From positions 1-64,000 of the forward strand of contig CALEYL010000040.1 of NCBI GenBank assembly GCA_937926205.1: 64,000 nucleotides of DNA. Direction: 5' to 3'. Numbering within the stretch: position 1 is the first letter of the stretch; each line of letters starts with the position of its first letter. This document shows positions 34,252 through 43,257 of this stretch, piece after piece. The DNA is from an uncultured Saprospiraceae bacterium (GTDB lineage: Bacteria > Bacteroidota > Bacteroidia > Chitinophagales > Saprospiraceae). The position numbers were made by a program, and so were the translations under genes. A model generated the notes under the pieces. The model did not search any database. It saw nothing but the letters and a program-made list of their open reading frames with translations, and was not told where the DNA came from.

Positions 34252-37153
34252 CTTTTTCTTTTTTTATCAGGGGAATGCGCACTCGAAAGGCATCCTCCGT
34301 TTCTTCAATAATAATTTTACTGTCGGTTAACAATTCATAGCGCCGGGCAATGCTTTGCAGGCCAAATCCGGTTGATTTTTCGGCGGTCATTTTGCGTTGA
34401 AGGTTGTTGGAAACCACTAAAAAACGACCATCGGGGCTAACGGATATGATGATTTCCAGTTTTTTCCCTTTGCTGATGACATTGTGTTTTACGGCGTTTT
34501 CCACCAGCATTTGCAGAGTGAGCGGCGGAATTAAAATCGCTTTCCTGGCCCTGGTATCGCATTCAATGATGAGGTTGAAATTCTCGCCAAAACGTTTCTT
34601 CAGTAAAAAAACGTAATTCCGGACCAATTCCAGTTCTTCATCCAACGGAATGACTTCCTTTTCACGGTATTGCAGGATACTGCGGTAAAAATCGGACAGG
34701 ATTTCTACGTATTCAACGGCCAGTACCGGGTTTTCTTCAATGATGGTGATCAGGGTATTGAAACTGTTGAATAAAAAATGGGGGTTAATCTGGCTTTTCA
34801 AAGTTTCGTACTGGCTCTCAATTTTTTCCTTTTTCAGCAAGGCCGCCTGTTGCAAACGCTTGTCGCGCAAACGAATAAGATAACGGGTGAGCAGTATCCC
34901 CGTGATAAGCACAAGCAGGATGAACCACCAACGCATCCAAAAGGGGTGCAAAATGAAAAAATGATACCGAACCATCGGCTCGTCGTCGAAGGCCGAATTT
35001 TCAGTAGAAGCCACAACAAAAGTATATTCCCCCGGAGGCAAGTTTGGAAAAACAGCCCTGTTGTCGGCCGAACTGATCCAATCGTGGTTGAACCCCTCCA
35101 GTTTATACCGGTAGCGTACTGCTGCCGGATCGGTATACCACAATCCGGTGTATTCAAAGATCAGGTTGTTCTGGTCGTGCGCAAAAATGTGCTCGGCATT
35201 AAAATCGATCGGTTCCAGAAAAATAGACACGTTTTTGAGCATGGTGCGCGGATGGATCGCCAGGGTATCTTCCAGCGCATAATAGCTGATGATTTGATTT
35301 CCAAAAGCCATCCAGATATTATCCCGTTCATCGGTGCATAAAGCATTCAGGTTTGGTTCCGATTTTGAGATGCCTACTTCGTCGTCATAATAAATGAGGT
35401 GTTTGGTCTCGGGGTCCAGTACATCAATCCCGGAAGCATGAATGATGAGCAAATCCCCGGCCTTGTTTGTGGCCATGCCCATGATGGTGATGTTTCGGAG
35501 GCCTTCTTTTAAACTCAGGCGATGAAAATTCCGGCCATCAAACTCAAAAATACCTTCTTTATCTGTGCTCAGCCAGATGTGGCCACGGTGGTCTTCAACA
35601 ATAGAATAAACAGAGCGCAAACGCACATCACCCGCATGCGTGTAATTGGTAATTTTGCCATTTTCCAGCACACTGATGCCTTTGCCGTCGGAACCAAACC
35701 AGGTTCGTCCTTTACTGTCCACAAATGATTTGTAGATAAAATTTGCGCCGAGGCCGCTTTCCCGGTTCAGGTTTTTGAACAACATCCTCCCACCTTTCAG
35801 AGGATTGCCTTCCAGGGTGATGCTCGTAACCCCTCCAAACGTGGCCAGCCAAAGCTTGTCGTTCAGGCCAGCGATGGAAATCACATTACTTGTTGTGAGT
35901 CCACTCTGTTCGCTTATGTGCCTTATACTTTGATTTTGAGGTTGATAGCAATAGGCTCCGTCGTCGTAAGTCCCAATCCAGATATTGCCAAAGCGGTCTT
36001 CGTAGAGCGACACAACATTGGATTTTTCAGGCAAGGCAGAAACGGGTACAAACACTCCGCCCTCTTTGGTATTTTTTACATACAAGCCACTTTTTGTTCC
36101 GGCCCAAAGTCGCTTTTGGCTATCCATGAGCAAGGCTTGTGTATTTTCAAACTGCGTTGTAATGAATTCAAACCTTCTGTTCGCCGAACATACCCCATCT
36201 ACATTGTTGATGACCCATAAATTGCCTTCGATGTCCCTGTGCAGATCATAAATTTTGGCCTTTCTAAACTTTTTAGACTTCCCGGGGATTTGCTCCAGGC
36301 GCTTTTCTGACAGTGAATAGCGCCAAAGGCCATTGCCTTCTGTGGCAATCCACAAATCGCGGTTTTCATACAAAGAGAGGCTGTTGATAACCCCAATATC
36401 CCAATCCGGTACAGGATAGGAAAACGAATGGCTATGGGTATCGTAATAGCAAAATCCGTGATCGTTCATGCCGATCCAGCAATTACCTGCTGCGTCGTGC
36501 AGGATTTCACGCACAATTTCGTCTGGCAAACCTTCCGGTTTTGATAAATTCTTTACTTGTTTTTTTCCGTTTTTCAGGCTGCAGATGCTGATGCCATTGT
36601 CTGTACCCAGCCACATGCGCCCCTGCTTATCCGCTGACAGGACGTAGATGTCATTGCTGGCAAGACCATCATCCGTATCAATGTTGTAGAGGCGGTTGTT
36701 GTACAGATAATAAACGCCTTCACCATAAGTAGCAATCCACAGGACCCCATTTCGGTCTTCCGCCATACCGGAGATGGTACTGGCAGGATGCCCTTCTTCG
36801 GGCTGCCAGTGCTGAAGGCGCCGGTAGTTGTCCATAAGGTAAATGGCGCCATCTTTATAGCCAACCCAAAGCCTTTTTTTACTGTCGTAATAAATGGCGC
36901 TTACCTGGTTGTTGGTCAGAGAATCGAGTGGGGCGTATTTGGTAAAACTGATGCCATCGTATTGCAGAAGGCCTTTATTAGAACCAAACCACAAAAAACC
37001 ATCTCCCGACTCGTAAACGAGCTTCACTTCCGTGTTTTCAAAGTTTTCTCCCAGTATGTGCCGTCGAAATGCTGGTTCCTGCGCCAGTCCTTTCACGGAG
37101 GCGAATAACGATAGGGCTGCCAACAGCACGACATATGTAAAACGATGCTTCAT
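34232..37153 (-). CDS. Propeller sensor histidine kinase (Reg_prop, Y_Y_Y, His_kinase)
   Basis: The 973-residue protein has a signal peptide (KHRFTYVVLLAALSLFASVKGLAQ) and two seven-bladed two-component-regulator propellers built from GLWxYxxxxF-type repeats (about 30-640). A Y_Y_Y domain (YRYKLEGFNHDWISSADNRAVFPNLPPGEYTF), a membrane helix (WMRWWFILLVLITGILLTRYLI), a LytS-type kinase domain with His792 in SQINPHFLFNSFN, and an ATPase domain (LTLQMLVENAVKHN) complete it. Unlike the glycan-sensing hybrid kinases of gut Bacteroides, the regulator is a separate overlapping gene of LytTR type. The signal is unknown and no polysaccharide locus is adjacent. Confidence 0.95.
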   Translation of the reverse strand: MKHRFTYVVLLAALSLFASVKGLAQEPAFRRHILGENFENTEVKLVYESGDGFLWFGSNKGLLQYDGISFTKYAPLDSLTNNQVSAIYYDSKKRLWVGYKDGAIYLMDNYRRLQHWQPEEGHPASTISGMAEDRNGVLWIATYGEGVYYLYNNRLYNIDTDDGLASNDIYVLSADKQGRMWLGTDNGISICSLKNGKKQVKNLSKPEGLPDEIVREILHDAAGNCWIGMNDHGFCYYDTHSHSFSYPVPDWDIGVINSLSLYENRDLWIATEGNGLWRYSLSEKRLEQIPGKSKKFRKAKIYDLHRDIEGNLWVINNVDGVCSANRRFEFITTQFENTQALLMDSQKRLWAGTKSGLYVKNTKEGGVFVPVSALPEKSNVVSLYEDRFGNIWIGTYDDGAYCYQPQNQSIRHISEQSGLTTSNVISIAGLNDKLWLATFGGVTSITLEGNPLKGGRMLFKNLNRESGLGANFIYKSFVDSKGRTWFGSDGKGISVLENGKITNYTHAGDVRLRSVYSIVEDHRGHIWLSTDKEGIFEFDGRNFHRLSLKEGLRNITIMGMATNKAGDLLIIHASGIDVLDPETKHLIYYDDEVGISKSEPNLNALCTDERDNIWMAFGNQIISYYALEDTLAIHPRTMLKNVSIFLEPIDFNAEHIFAHDQNNLIFEYTGLWYTDPAAVRYRYKLEGFNHDWISSADNRAVFPNLPPGEYTFVVASTENSAFDDEPMVRYHFFILHPFWMRWWFILLVLITGILLTRYLIRLRDKRLQQAALLKKEKIESQYETLKSQINPHFLFNSFNTLITIIEENPVLAVEYVEILSDFYRSILQYREKEVIPLDEELELVRNYVFLLKKRFGENFNLIIECDTRARKAILIPPLTLQMLVENAVKHNVISKGKKLEIIISVSPDGRFLVVSNNLQRKMTAEKSTGFGLQSIARRYELLTDSKIIIEETEDAFRVRIPLIKKEKDESADH

Positions 37154-37184
37154 TCGACTTCTATTACCAAATGCGCCCCATTAA

Positions 37185-37727
37185 TCAGGCTTTAACCAGG
37201 GTTGCAGCAATTTTTACTTCAATTTCCTCGGCTATTTTTTGAAAGACAATCCTTGGAATATCAATTTCGTGTTCTTTCAACAATACTGTAAACCGGGATG
37301 AAATATTGATTTTCCCATTGCCCACAATCACGGTACTCCTGATGATGCGTTCCTGCTCAATACCGTGTATGGTGAGTTTGCCTTTTGCCCGGACGGTGTA
37401 TTCGCCGTCTTTGGTAAAATCAATCTGTTCGATCACTTTACCCGAGAATGTAGCATTGGGAAAGCGGGTGCTCTCCAGATAATTCTCATTAAAATGCTCA
37501 CGCTGAAGGCCGCTGTTGAAGCCCCGAAAAGAATTCATGGGAATGCTGAAAGCGAATGTACTTTTTTCAACATCAAGAATGCCTTTCAGGTCTTTGGACT
37601 CCGCCTCAATCAACTCTAAAGGCGCATCAGATTTGAAATAAACGGATCCCTCCTTTAAATTATAGCGATTTTGAGAAAAAAGCGTGGTGCTGGCTGACAG
37701 GAAAAGAAAAAATAACAGGATACGCAT
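37185..37727 (-). CDS. YceI-family periplasmic protein
   Basis: The 180-residue protein has a signal peptide (RILLFFLFLSASTTLFSQ) and one YceI lipocalin-like barrel: GSVYFKSDAPLELIEAESKDLKGILD, FAFSIPMNSFRGFNSGLQREHFNENYLE, RFPNATFSGKVIEQ. YceI folds bind isoprenoid chains, and bacterial members are induced by pH or osmotic stress. This version lacks the usual GHAxF at the second strand, as in the Bacteroidota subgroup. It stands alone between the sensor and the CDF gene. Confidence 0.9.
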   Translation of the reverse strand: MRILLFFLFLSASTTLFSQNRYNLKEGSVYFKSDAPLELIEAESKDLKGILDVEKSTFAFSIPMNSFRGFNSGLQREHFNENYLESTRFPNATFSGKVIEQIDFTKDGEYTVRAKGKLTIHGIEQERIIRSTVIVGNGKINISSRFTVLLKEHEIDIPRIVFQKIAEEIEVKIAATLVKA

Positions 37728-37897
37728 TGTGGTTCAGTTTGAAATTTGTGTTTAGTTTGTCTTAGCTTCGGCAAAAGGTCCACTTATTCAACAAGATTAC
37801 ATCAAAATGGGTTTGTACTGGTAATAAAAGCCGTTGAGCGGGAAAAATAGTATGCTGAAGCGGAAATTTTCTGCTTCTTTTGCATCAAAATCATACC

Positions 37898-38872
37898 ATG
37901 ACACACCGGTCGCTACAATTGCTTACCCTGTGCATTGGCGCCTTGCTAATGGCCATCAAGTTTGCGGCATGGTGGCTGACAAACTCCAATGCCATCCTTT
38001 CCGATGCCTCAGAAAGCATCATCAATATTGCTGCAGGCATCTTCGCTTTTTACAGTCTCGGCCTTGCTGCCAAGCCTAAAGACAGTAACCATCCTTATGG
38101 ACATGGAAAAATTGAATTCCTTTCAGCAGGCTTCGAAGGCGGGTTGATTTTTCTTGCAGGGATCGGCATCATCATCAAAGCCATTTACAACCTGCTCTAT
38201 CCGCAACAGATTGAACACCTGACTATTGGACTTTATCTGACAGTTTTTAGCGGCCTGGTCAATTACATCATGGGACATGTGCTGGAAAGCAGGGGTCGGG
38301 GCGCCAGTTCGCTGATTCTTGTGGCGAGTGGAAAACACCTCAAATCAGATGCCTGGTCCTCCCTGGGACTGGTAATCGGATTGTTCATTGTTACCCTGAC
38401 CAACAAGCCAATCCTCGACAGCATCATTGCCGCTGTTTTCGGTTTGGTCATATTGTATACCGGATTTCAACTCATGAGAAAGTCTGTGGCTGGCATCATG
38501 GATGAAGCGGATTATCAGCTTATTGCAAATATGGTCCGGTTTTTGGACCAGCACAGGCGGCCAAACTGGATAGACGTCCACAATTTCAGGGTTATTAAAT
38601 ATGGTTCAACCCTGCACATTGACTGCCACATTACCATGCCCTGGTATTTTACCACCCGGGAGTCTCATCAGGAGGTAAAGACATTTGAAAAGCTGGTTGA
38701 TGAGCAACAGGATCTTCCCGTAGAATTGTTTATCCATGTTGACCCCTGCGAACCAAAAGCATCCTGCCGCATTTGCAAAAAAACAGATTGTTCCTTCCGG
38801 GAAGTTGAAGCGACTCAACACATCGTCTGGACGCTTGAAAATATTATGGCGGATAAAAAGCATGGGGTTTGA
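37898..38872 (+). CDS. Cation diffusion facilitator (zinc/iron/cadmium efflux)
   Basis: The 324-residue protein has six predicted membrane helices and the CDF metal sites: SNAILSDASESIINIAAG in helix 2, HPYGHGKIEF in the following loop, and SDAWSSLGLVIG in helix 5. A cytoplasmic metal-binding domain follows (RVIKYGSTLHIDCHITMPW). A Cys-rich tail (CEPKASCRICKKTDC, about residues 285-300) is added, which is typical of the Bacteroidota FieF/MMT1-like branch and probably binds metal. The start is ATG 37898. The TGA stop is overlapped by a heptad array. Confidence 0.93.
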   Translation: MTHRSLQLLTLCIGALLMAIKFAAWWLTNSNAILSDASESIINIAAGIFAFYSLGLAAKPKDSNHPYGHGKIEFLSAGFEGGLIFLAGIGIIIKAIYNLLYPQQIEHLTIGLYLTVFSGLVNYIMGHVLESRGRGASSLILVASGKHLKSDAWSSLGLVIGLFIVTLTNKPILDSIIAAVFGLVILYTGFQLMRKSVAGIMDEADYQLIANMVRFLDQHRRPNWIDVHNFRVIKYGSTLHIDCHITMPWYFTTRESHQEVKTFEKLVDEQQDLPVELFIHVDPCEPKASCRICKKTDCSFREVEATQHIVWTLENIMADKKHGV

Positions 38873-38945
38873 CGGTGGACGGTGGACGGTAGACGGGGGA
38901 GCAACCTGCTACCGTCCACCGTCCCCCGTCCCCCGTCCCCCGTTC
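38871..38945. repeat. Heptad array with inverted arms, units GACGGNN and NCCGTCC
   Basis: GACGGTG, GACGGTG, GACGGTA, GACGGGG (38871-38898), a 12-base spacer, then ACCGTCC, ACCGTCC, CCCGTCC, CCCGTCC, CCCGTTC (38911-38945). The two blocks are complementary and fold into a GC-rich hairpin. It begins inside the TGA stop of the CDF gene and may serve as its 3' terminator. Confidence 0.92.
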
Positions 38946-38995
38946 TCTTTGTACTTTTTGTTGACAAATCACTAATTTGATGACAGTCTCAAAAA

Positions 38996-39094
38996 TTTTC
39001 CACAATGAGTTATCCACAATGTGGAAAACAAAATCAACAATACAAACAATTGATTTTCAGTTATAAAGATAAGTTATCCACAAATTGTGGAAAA
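38996..39094. promoter_or_regulatory. Cluster of five DnaA-box-like sites before nrdBA
   Basis: There are two exact TTATCCACA boxes (39010-39018 and 39074-39082) and three one-mismatch TTTTCCACA boxes (38996-39004 plus; 39020-39028 and 39086-39094 minus). Each exact box faces an inverted partner 1 or 3 bases away, giving two near-palindromes TTATCCACA-N-TGTGGAAAA about 64 bases apart. In E. coli DnaA boxes upstream of nrdAB tie dNTP supply to replication. The sequence does not match the NrdR-box consensus. The region is A+T-rich, so an origin role cannot be excluded by sequence alone. Confidence 0.7.
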
Positions 39095-39147
39095 GTTACT
39101 ATACAAAAACCATCATTCTACCCTTATTTTCGTGAGCGCAACACCCA

Positions 39148-39291
39148 CAAGGTTTGCTAAGGGCTTTTACGCAAATCCCGTAACAACCTTGGTTAAGTAA
39201 GTCTTTTACTCCCACGCAGGAAATTTTCGTTCCTGAAGTACACAGCAGGTATCTATTCAGCGAACAAACACTCAAGTAACCACTCGTGGTT
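39148..39291 (+). promoter_or_regulatory. Possible structured 5' leader of nrdB
   Basis: About 190 bases between the DnaA-box cluster and nrdB hold three successive stems: CAAGGTT/AACCTTG (39148-39154 with 39185-39191), CAGGAA/TTCCTG (39217-39235) and the perfect AACCACTCGTGGTT (39278-39291). The last ends 13 bases before ATG 39305, so it could shield the ribosome-binding region. It matches no riboswitch I know. Confidence 0.4.
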
Positions 39292-39304
39292 GCATGGATA
39301 TTTT

Positions 39305-40312
39305 ATGTCTAAAAACAATGCGATTAACATGACACAGCACGCGCCTATTGAGCCAATTTTACAGGAAAATCCAAACCGTTTCGTCTTATTCCCCATTGAG
39401 CACGACGATATTTGGGCTTTTTATAAAAAATCGGAAGCAAGCTTTTGGACAGCGGAAGAAATTGATCTGAGCAGCGACCAGATTGACTGGAGTGAGCGCC
39501 TCAATGACGATGAGCGCCATTTCATCAAACACGTGCTGGCCTTTTTTGCAGCCAGCGATGGCATTGTGAATGAAAACCTGGCAGAAAATTTTGTCTCTGA
39601 AGTTCAATATACGGAAGCCAAGTTTTTTTACGGTTTCCAGATTATGATGGAAAACATCCATTCCGAAACTTATTCGCTGCTGATAGACACCTATATCAAA
39701 GACAATAAGGAGAAAGATTTTCTTTTTCACGCCATTGATACGCTGGATTGCGTGAAGAAAAAAGCGGAATGGGCTTTGCGCTGGATCAAAAACAGCAGTT
39801 TTGCAGAGCGGCTTATTGCATTTGCTGCAGTAGAAGGCATTTTCTTTTCAGGTTCTTTCTGTTCCATCTTCTGGCTCAAAAAGCGCGGCCTGATGCCCGG
39901 GCTTTCTTTTTCCAATGAGTTGATTTCCCGCGACGAAGGCATGCACTGCGATTTTGCCTGCCTGCTTTACAACGATCACATTGTAAACAAGTTGTCGGCA
40001 GAAACCATCCGCACCATCATCACCGACGCTGTAGCCATCGAAAAAGAATTTGTTTCTGACGCCATCCCGGTCAAGCTCATTGGCATGAATGCCGACCTGA
40101 TGTGTCAGTACATCGAGTTTGTGGCCGACCGCCTGCTGGCAGCACTAAAACAACCCAAGGTATACAAAGTAGAAAATCCTTTCCCCTGGATGGACATGAT
40201 TTCGCTGCAGGGTAAAACCAATTTCTTTGAAAAGCGCGTCGGCGATTACCAGAAGTCCGGAGTCATGACAACCCGGGAGGAACAGGTGTTTACGACTGAC
40301 GCTGATTTTTAA
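39305..40312 (+). CDS. nrdB: Ribonucleotide reductase class Ia, small (radical) subunit
   Basis: The 335-residue protein has all diiron ligands and the radical tyrosine. MENIHSETYSLLI supplies the Glu-x-x-His and the Tyr four residues on, VEGIFFSGSF the third Glu, and ISRDEGMHCDF the last Glu and His. NrdB makes the tyrosyl radical that NrdA uses to reduce NDPs to dNDPs. ATG 39305 (MSKNNAIN) or ATG 39329 (MTQHAPIE) are both possible; the frame is open to a TTG at 39290. nrdA follows after 84 bases and shares a terminator, so this is a B-A ordered operon. Confidence 0.95.
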   Translation: MSKNNAINMTQHAPIEPILQENPNRFVLFPIEHDDIWAFYKKSEASFWTAEEIDLSSDQIDWSERLNDDERHFIKHVLAFFAASDGIVNENLAENFVSEVQYTEAKFFYGFQIMMENIHSETYSLLIDTYIKDNKEKDFLFHAIDTLDCVKKKAEWALRWIKNSSFAERLIAFAAVEGIFFSGSFCSIFWLKKRGLMPGLSFSNELISRDEGMHCDFACLLYNDHIVNKLSAETIRTIITDAVAIEKEFVSDAIPVKLIGMNADLMCQYIEFVADRLLAALKQPKVYKVENPFPWMDMISLQGKTNFFEKRVGDYQKSGVMTTREEQVFTTDADF

Positions 40313-40396
40313 GACAACTTACTGATACTGACACTTTTTAAACCAAAATTTTTTCAAGGAATTCCATCCCTGTAAATAGATAAATATTTAAGCACT

Positions 40397-42796
40397 ATGA
40401 TGCACGTAATCAAACGCTCCGGACGCCGCGAAGAAGTGTCCTTCGATAAAATCACCGCACGCCTCCGCAAGCTGTCTTATGGTCTGGACAGCAGCTATGT
40501 CAACTTCATCGACATTTCCAAGAAGGTCATCATGGGCCTTTACGACGGCGTCACCACCGTTGAATTGGACAACCTCGCTGCTGAAACGGCGGCAACCATG
40601 GCAACAGTTCACCCGGATTACGCTTTGCTGGCTGCCCGCGTAGCCGTAAGCAACCTGCACAAAGAGACAGAGAAGTCTTTTTCTAAGGTCATCCAGGCGC
40701 TGTACAAATATGTAGATCCAAAAACGGGGGAAAATGCAGGTCTGATTGGTGAAACCACCTACCGGATCGTTATGAAGAATAAGGAGCAGTTGGATAGTGC
40801 CATCATCTATGACCGCGATTTTGATTTTGATTATTTTGGATTCAAAACCCTGGAACGTTCCTACCTCATGCGTATGGACGGCAAGGTAGTGGAGCGTCCC
40901 CAGCACCTGTTCATGCGGGTTGCTGTGGGCATACACGGGGATGACATTGCGGCGGCCATTGAGACTTACAACCTCATGTCTGAGAAATGGTTCATCCATG
41001 CGACGCCAACCCTGTTCAATGCCGGCACGCCCAAGCCGCAACTGTCGTCCTGCTTCCTGTTGAGCATGACAGACGACAGCATTGGCGGTATTTTTGAGAC
41101 GCTGACCCGTTGCGCCAAAATATCGCAATCAGCAGGAGGCATCGGACTCAGTATCCACAACATACGCGCCACAGGAAGCTATATTAAAGGCACCGGCGGC
41201 ACCTCCAACGGCATTATCCCGATGTTGCGTGTTTTCAACGATACGGCCCGCTATGTTGACCAGGGCGGCGGCAAGCGCAAAGGCGCTTTCGCCATCTATC
41301 TGGAGCCGTGGCATGCCGATATTTATGAGTTTCTGGAATTAAAAAAGAACCACGGCAAAGAAGAACTGCGCGCTCGTGACTTGTTTTTTGCAGCCTGGAT
41401 TCCGGATCTATTCATGGAACGCGTGAAAAATGACGCTGAATGGTCGCTGTTTTGCCCCAATGAAGCGCCGGGCTTATTCGATTGTTACGGCGGCGAATTC
41501 GAAGCGTTGTACCATCGCTACGAACAGGAAGGCCGCGCCCGCAAAGTCGTACGTGCTCAGGAGTTGTGGTTTGCCATTCTGGAATCACAAATAGAAACCG
41601 GAACGCCATACATCCTCTACAAAGACCACGCCAACCGGAAGTCGAACCAGAAAAACCTGGGAACGATCCGTTCGAGCAACCTTTGTACAGAGATTATGGA
41701 ATACACTTCGCCAGACGAAGTGGCCGTTTGCAACCTCGCTTCTATCTCGCTGGGAAAATTTGTGCGCGAAGACCGTACCTACGATTTCGAACACCTCCGG
41801 GAGATCACAAGGGTCATTACACGCAACCTGAACAAGGTCATAGACATCAATTATTACCCGATTCCGGAGGCGCGCAATTCCAATATGCGACACCGGCCAA
41901 TTGGCATCGGCGTACAGGGGCTTGCAGACGCGTTTATCATGATGCGCTTTGCTTTTGACGGTCCGGAGGCACGGCAATTGAACAAAGATATTTTTGAAAC
42001 CATTTATTATGCGGCGCTGGAAGAATCCTGTGCCCTCGCAGAAAAGCACGGCGCTTACGAAAGCTACCCCGGTTCGCCGGCCAGCATGGGCGAATTGCAG
42101 TTTGATATGTGGGGCGTTCAACCAAGTAATCGCTGGGATTGGAAGGGACTGAAAGCGCGTATTCAGCAGTTTGGCATTCGCAACAGCCTGTTGCTGGCTC
42201 CCATGCCAACAGCTTCTACTTCTCAGGTATTGGGCAACAATGAATGTTTCGAGCCTTATACTTCCAACATCTATACCCGTCGCACCCTCTCAGGCGAATA
42301 CATTGTGGTCAACAAGCATTTGTTGAAAGACCTGATCGGACTGGGCTTGTGGGACGATGAAATGAAACACAAGTTATTGGCGTCCAATGGTTCTGTACAG
42401 AACATTCCTGAGTTGCCGCAAGATTTGAAAGACCTTTACAAAACGGTTTGGGAATTGAGCCAAAAGGCCATCATCGACATGGCGGCTGACCGGGGCGCTT
42501 TTATTTGCCAAAGTCAGAGTATGAACCTGTTTGTTGAAAATCCAAATTACGGCAAACTGTCTTCCATGCACTTCTACGCCTGGCAAAAAGGGCTTAAAAC
42601 CGGCATGTACTACCTTCGTTCCAAAGCGGCAACGGACCCGATCAAATTCACAGTTGACCAAAAGCAATTGGAACAACAAAAAGCCATTACACTGGCCAAC
42701 AAAGCCGTGGCTGTGGCTGCAACAGCAGAAGACGTCGCAGAAGAAGGCGCTGTTTGTAATCTGGATGACCCGGATTGCATCGCCTGCGGCAGCTAA
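40397..42796 (+). CDS. nrdA: Ribonucleotide reductase class Ia, large (catalytic) subunit
   Basis: The 799-residue protein starts with an ATP-cone (about 3-95, VIKRSGRREEVSFDKITARL), the allosteric activity site. The barrel carries the redox cysteines in LSSCFLLSMTDDS and VAVCNLASISL and the thiyl-radical Cys in RSSNLCTEI. The flexible C-terminal tail ends DDPDCIACGS, the CxxC pair that passes electrons from thioredoxin. Presence of the ATP-cone predicts dATP inhibition. Start at the first of two ATGs at 40397. A clear terminator follows. Confidence 0.97.
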   Translation: MMHVIKRSGRREEVSFDKITARLRKLSYGLDSSYVNFIDISKKVIMGLYDGVTTVELDNLAAETAATMATVHPDYALLAARVAVSNLHKETEKSFSKVIQALYKYVDPKTGENAGLIGETTYRIVMKNKEQLDSAIIYDRDFDFDYFGFKTLERSYLMRMDGKVVERPQHLFMRVAVGIHGDDIAAAIETYNLMSEKWFIHATPTLFNAGTPKPQLSSCFLLSMTDDSIGGIFETLTRCAKISQSAGGIGLSIHNIRATGSYIKGTGGTSNGIIPMLRVFNDTARYVDQGGGKRKGAFAIYLEPWHADIYEFLELKKNHGKEELRARDLFFAAWIPDLFMERVKNDAEWSLFCPNEAPGLFDCYGGEFEALYHRYEQEGRARKVVRAQELWFAILESQIETGTPYILYKDHANRKSNQKNLGTIRSSNLCTEIMEYTSPDEVAVCNLASISLGKFVREDRTYDFEHLREITRVITRNLNKVIDINYYPIPEARNSNMRHRPIGIGVQGLADAFIMMRFAFDGPEARQLNKDIFETIYYAALEESCALAEKHGAYESYPGSPASMGELQFDMWGVQPSNRWDWKGLKARIQQFGIRNSLLLAPMPTASTSQVLGNNECFEPYTSNIYTRRTLSGEYIVVNKHLLKDLIGLGLWDDEMKHKLLASNGSVQNIPELPQDLKDLYKTVWELSQKAIIDMAADRGAFICQSQSMNLFVENPNYGKLSSMHFYAWQKGLKTGMYYLRSKAATDPIKFTVDQKQLEQQKAITLANKAVAVAATAEDVAEEGAVCNLDDPDCIACGS

Positions 42797-42835
42797 TTAC
42801 CATTGTATCCGAGTACTTACTGATATTATTAATGA

Positions 42836-42867
42836 GGCGGGTCTGCTCAAAAGCGGCCCGCCTTTTT
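42836..42867 (+). terminator. Rho-independent terminator of nrdBA
   Basis: GGCGGG (42836-42841) pairs with CCCGCC (42857-42862) and is followed by TTTTT. GC-rich stem plus T-run in the right orientation, 40 bases after the nrdA stop. Confidence 0.88.
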
Positions 42868-43257
42868 GCTTTATCCTGAAATATTAAACTTTTTGACCTA
42901 TACAATTTTCTTTAATCATTCACGATTATTATGTCATTGATTCATTTGTTTTCCTTTCGCCTATCCCACACCCCTGTTTATACAGGTTAGAATCTTTTGT
43001 TCCGGTATCTTTACTGTGTTGTTTTTTCCATAGTTTAGCGCATTAGACTGTAATTTTGTATCCGCCTGATCGCTATCCGACATAACGCGGCTCCATTTTT
43101 AAGATTCATCCCTGTGAGAAAACGTACTGGCGTGCGGCCTTCTTAACGCACGCCCCGGGCCATCGTGATACAAACCGGAAACACTTGCAGAGGCTGCAGG
43201 ATTATTGCCGGCAACGATACGCCTATGGGAAATTGCTGATTATGTAAACACTATTTG
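42868..43257. other. Long intergenic region and leader before the OmpA/TSP3 gene
   Basis: 390 bases without a supported gene. A -7 match TAATTTTG lies at 43051-43058, which would give a leader of about 190 bases. In that leader GGCGTGCG (43129-43136) pairs perfectly with CGCACGCC (43147-43154) across 10 bases. No known riboswitch or small RNA was recognised. Confidence 0.5.
43051..43058 (+). promoter_or_regulatory. Putative -7 promoter element for the OmpA/TSP3 gene
   Basis: TAATTTTG matches TAnnTTTG. It is about 200 bases before the start codon and just upstream of the GGCGTGCG hairpin. Confidence 0.4.

Noticed and set aside
38996..39094. Chromosomal replication origin at the DnaA-box cluster
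   Set aside because: Boxes are few and lie directly before nrdB. No dnaA, dnaN or gidA neighbours or clear unwinding repeats are seen, so transcriptional control is the simpler reading. GC-skew over the whole genome would decide.
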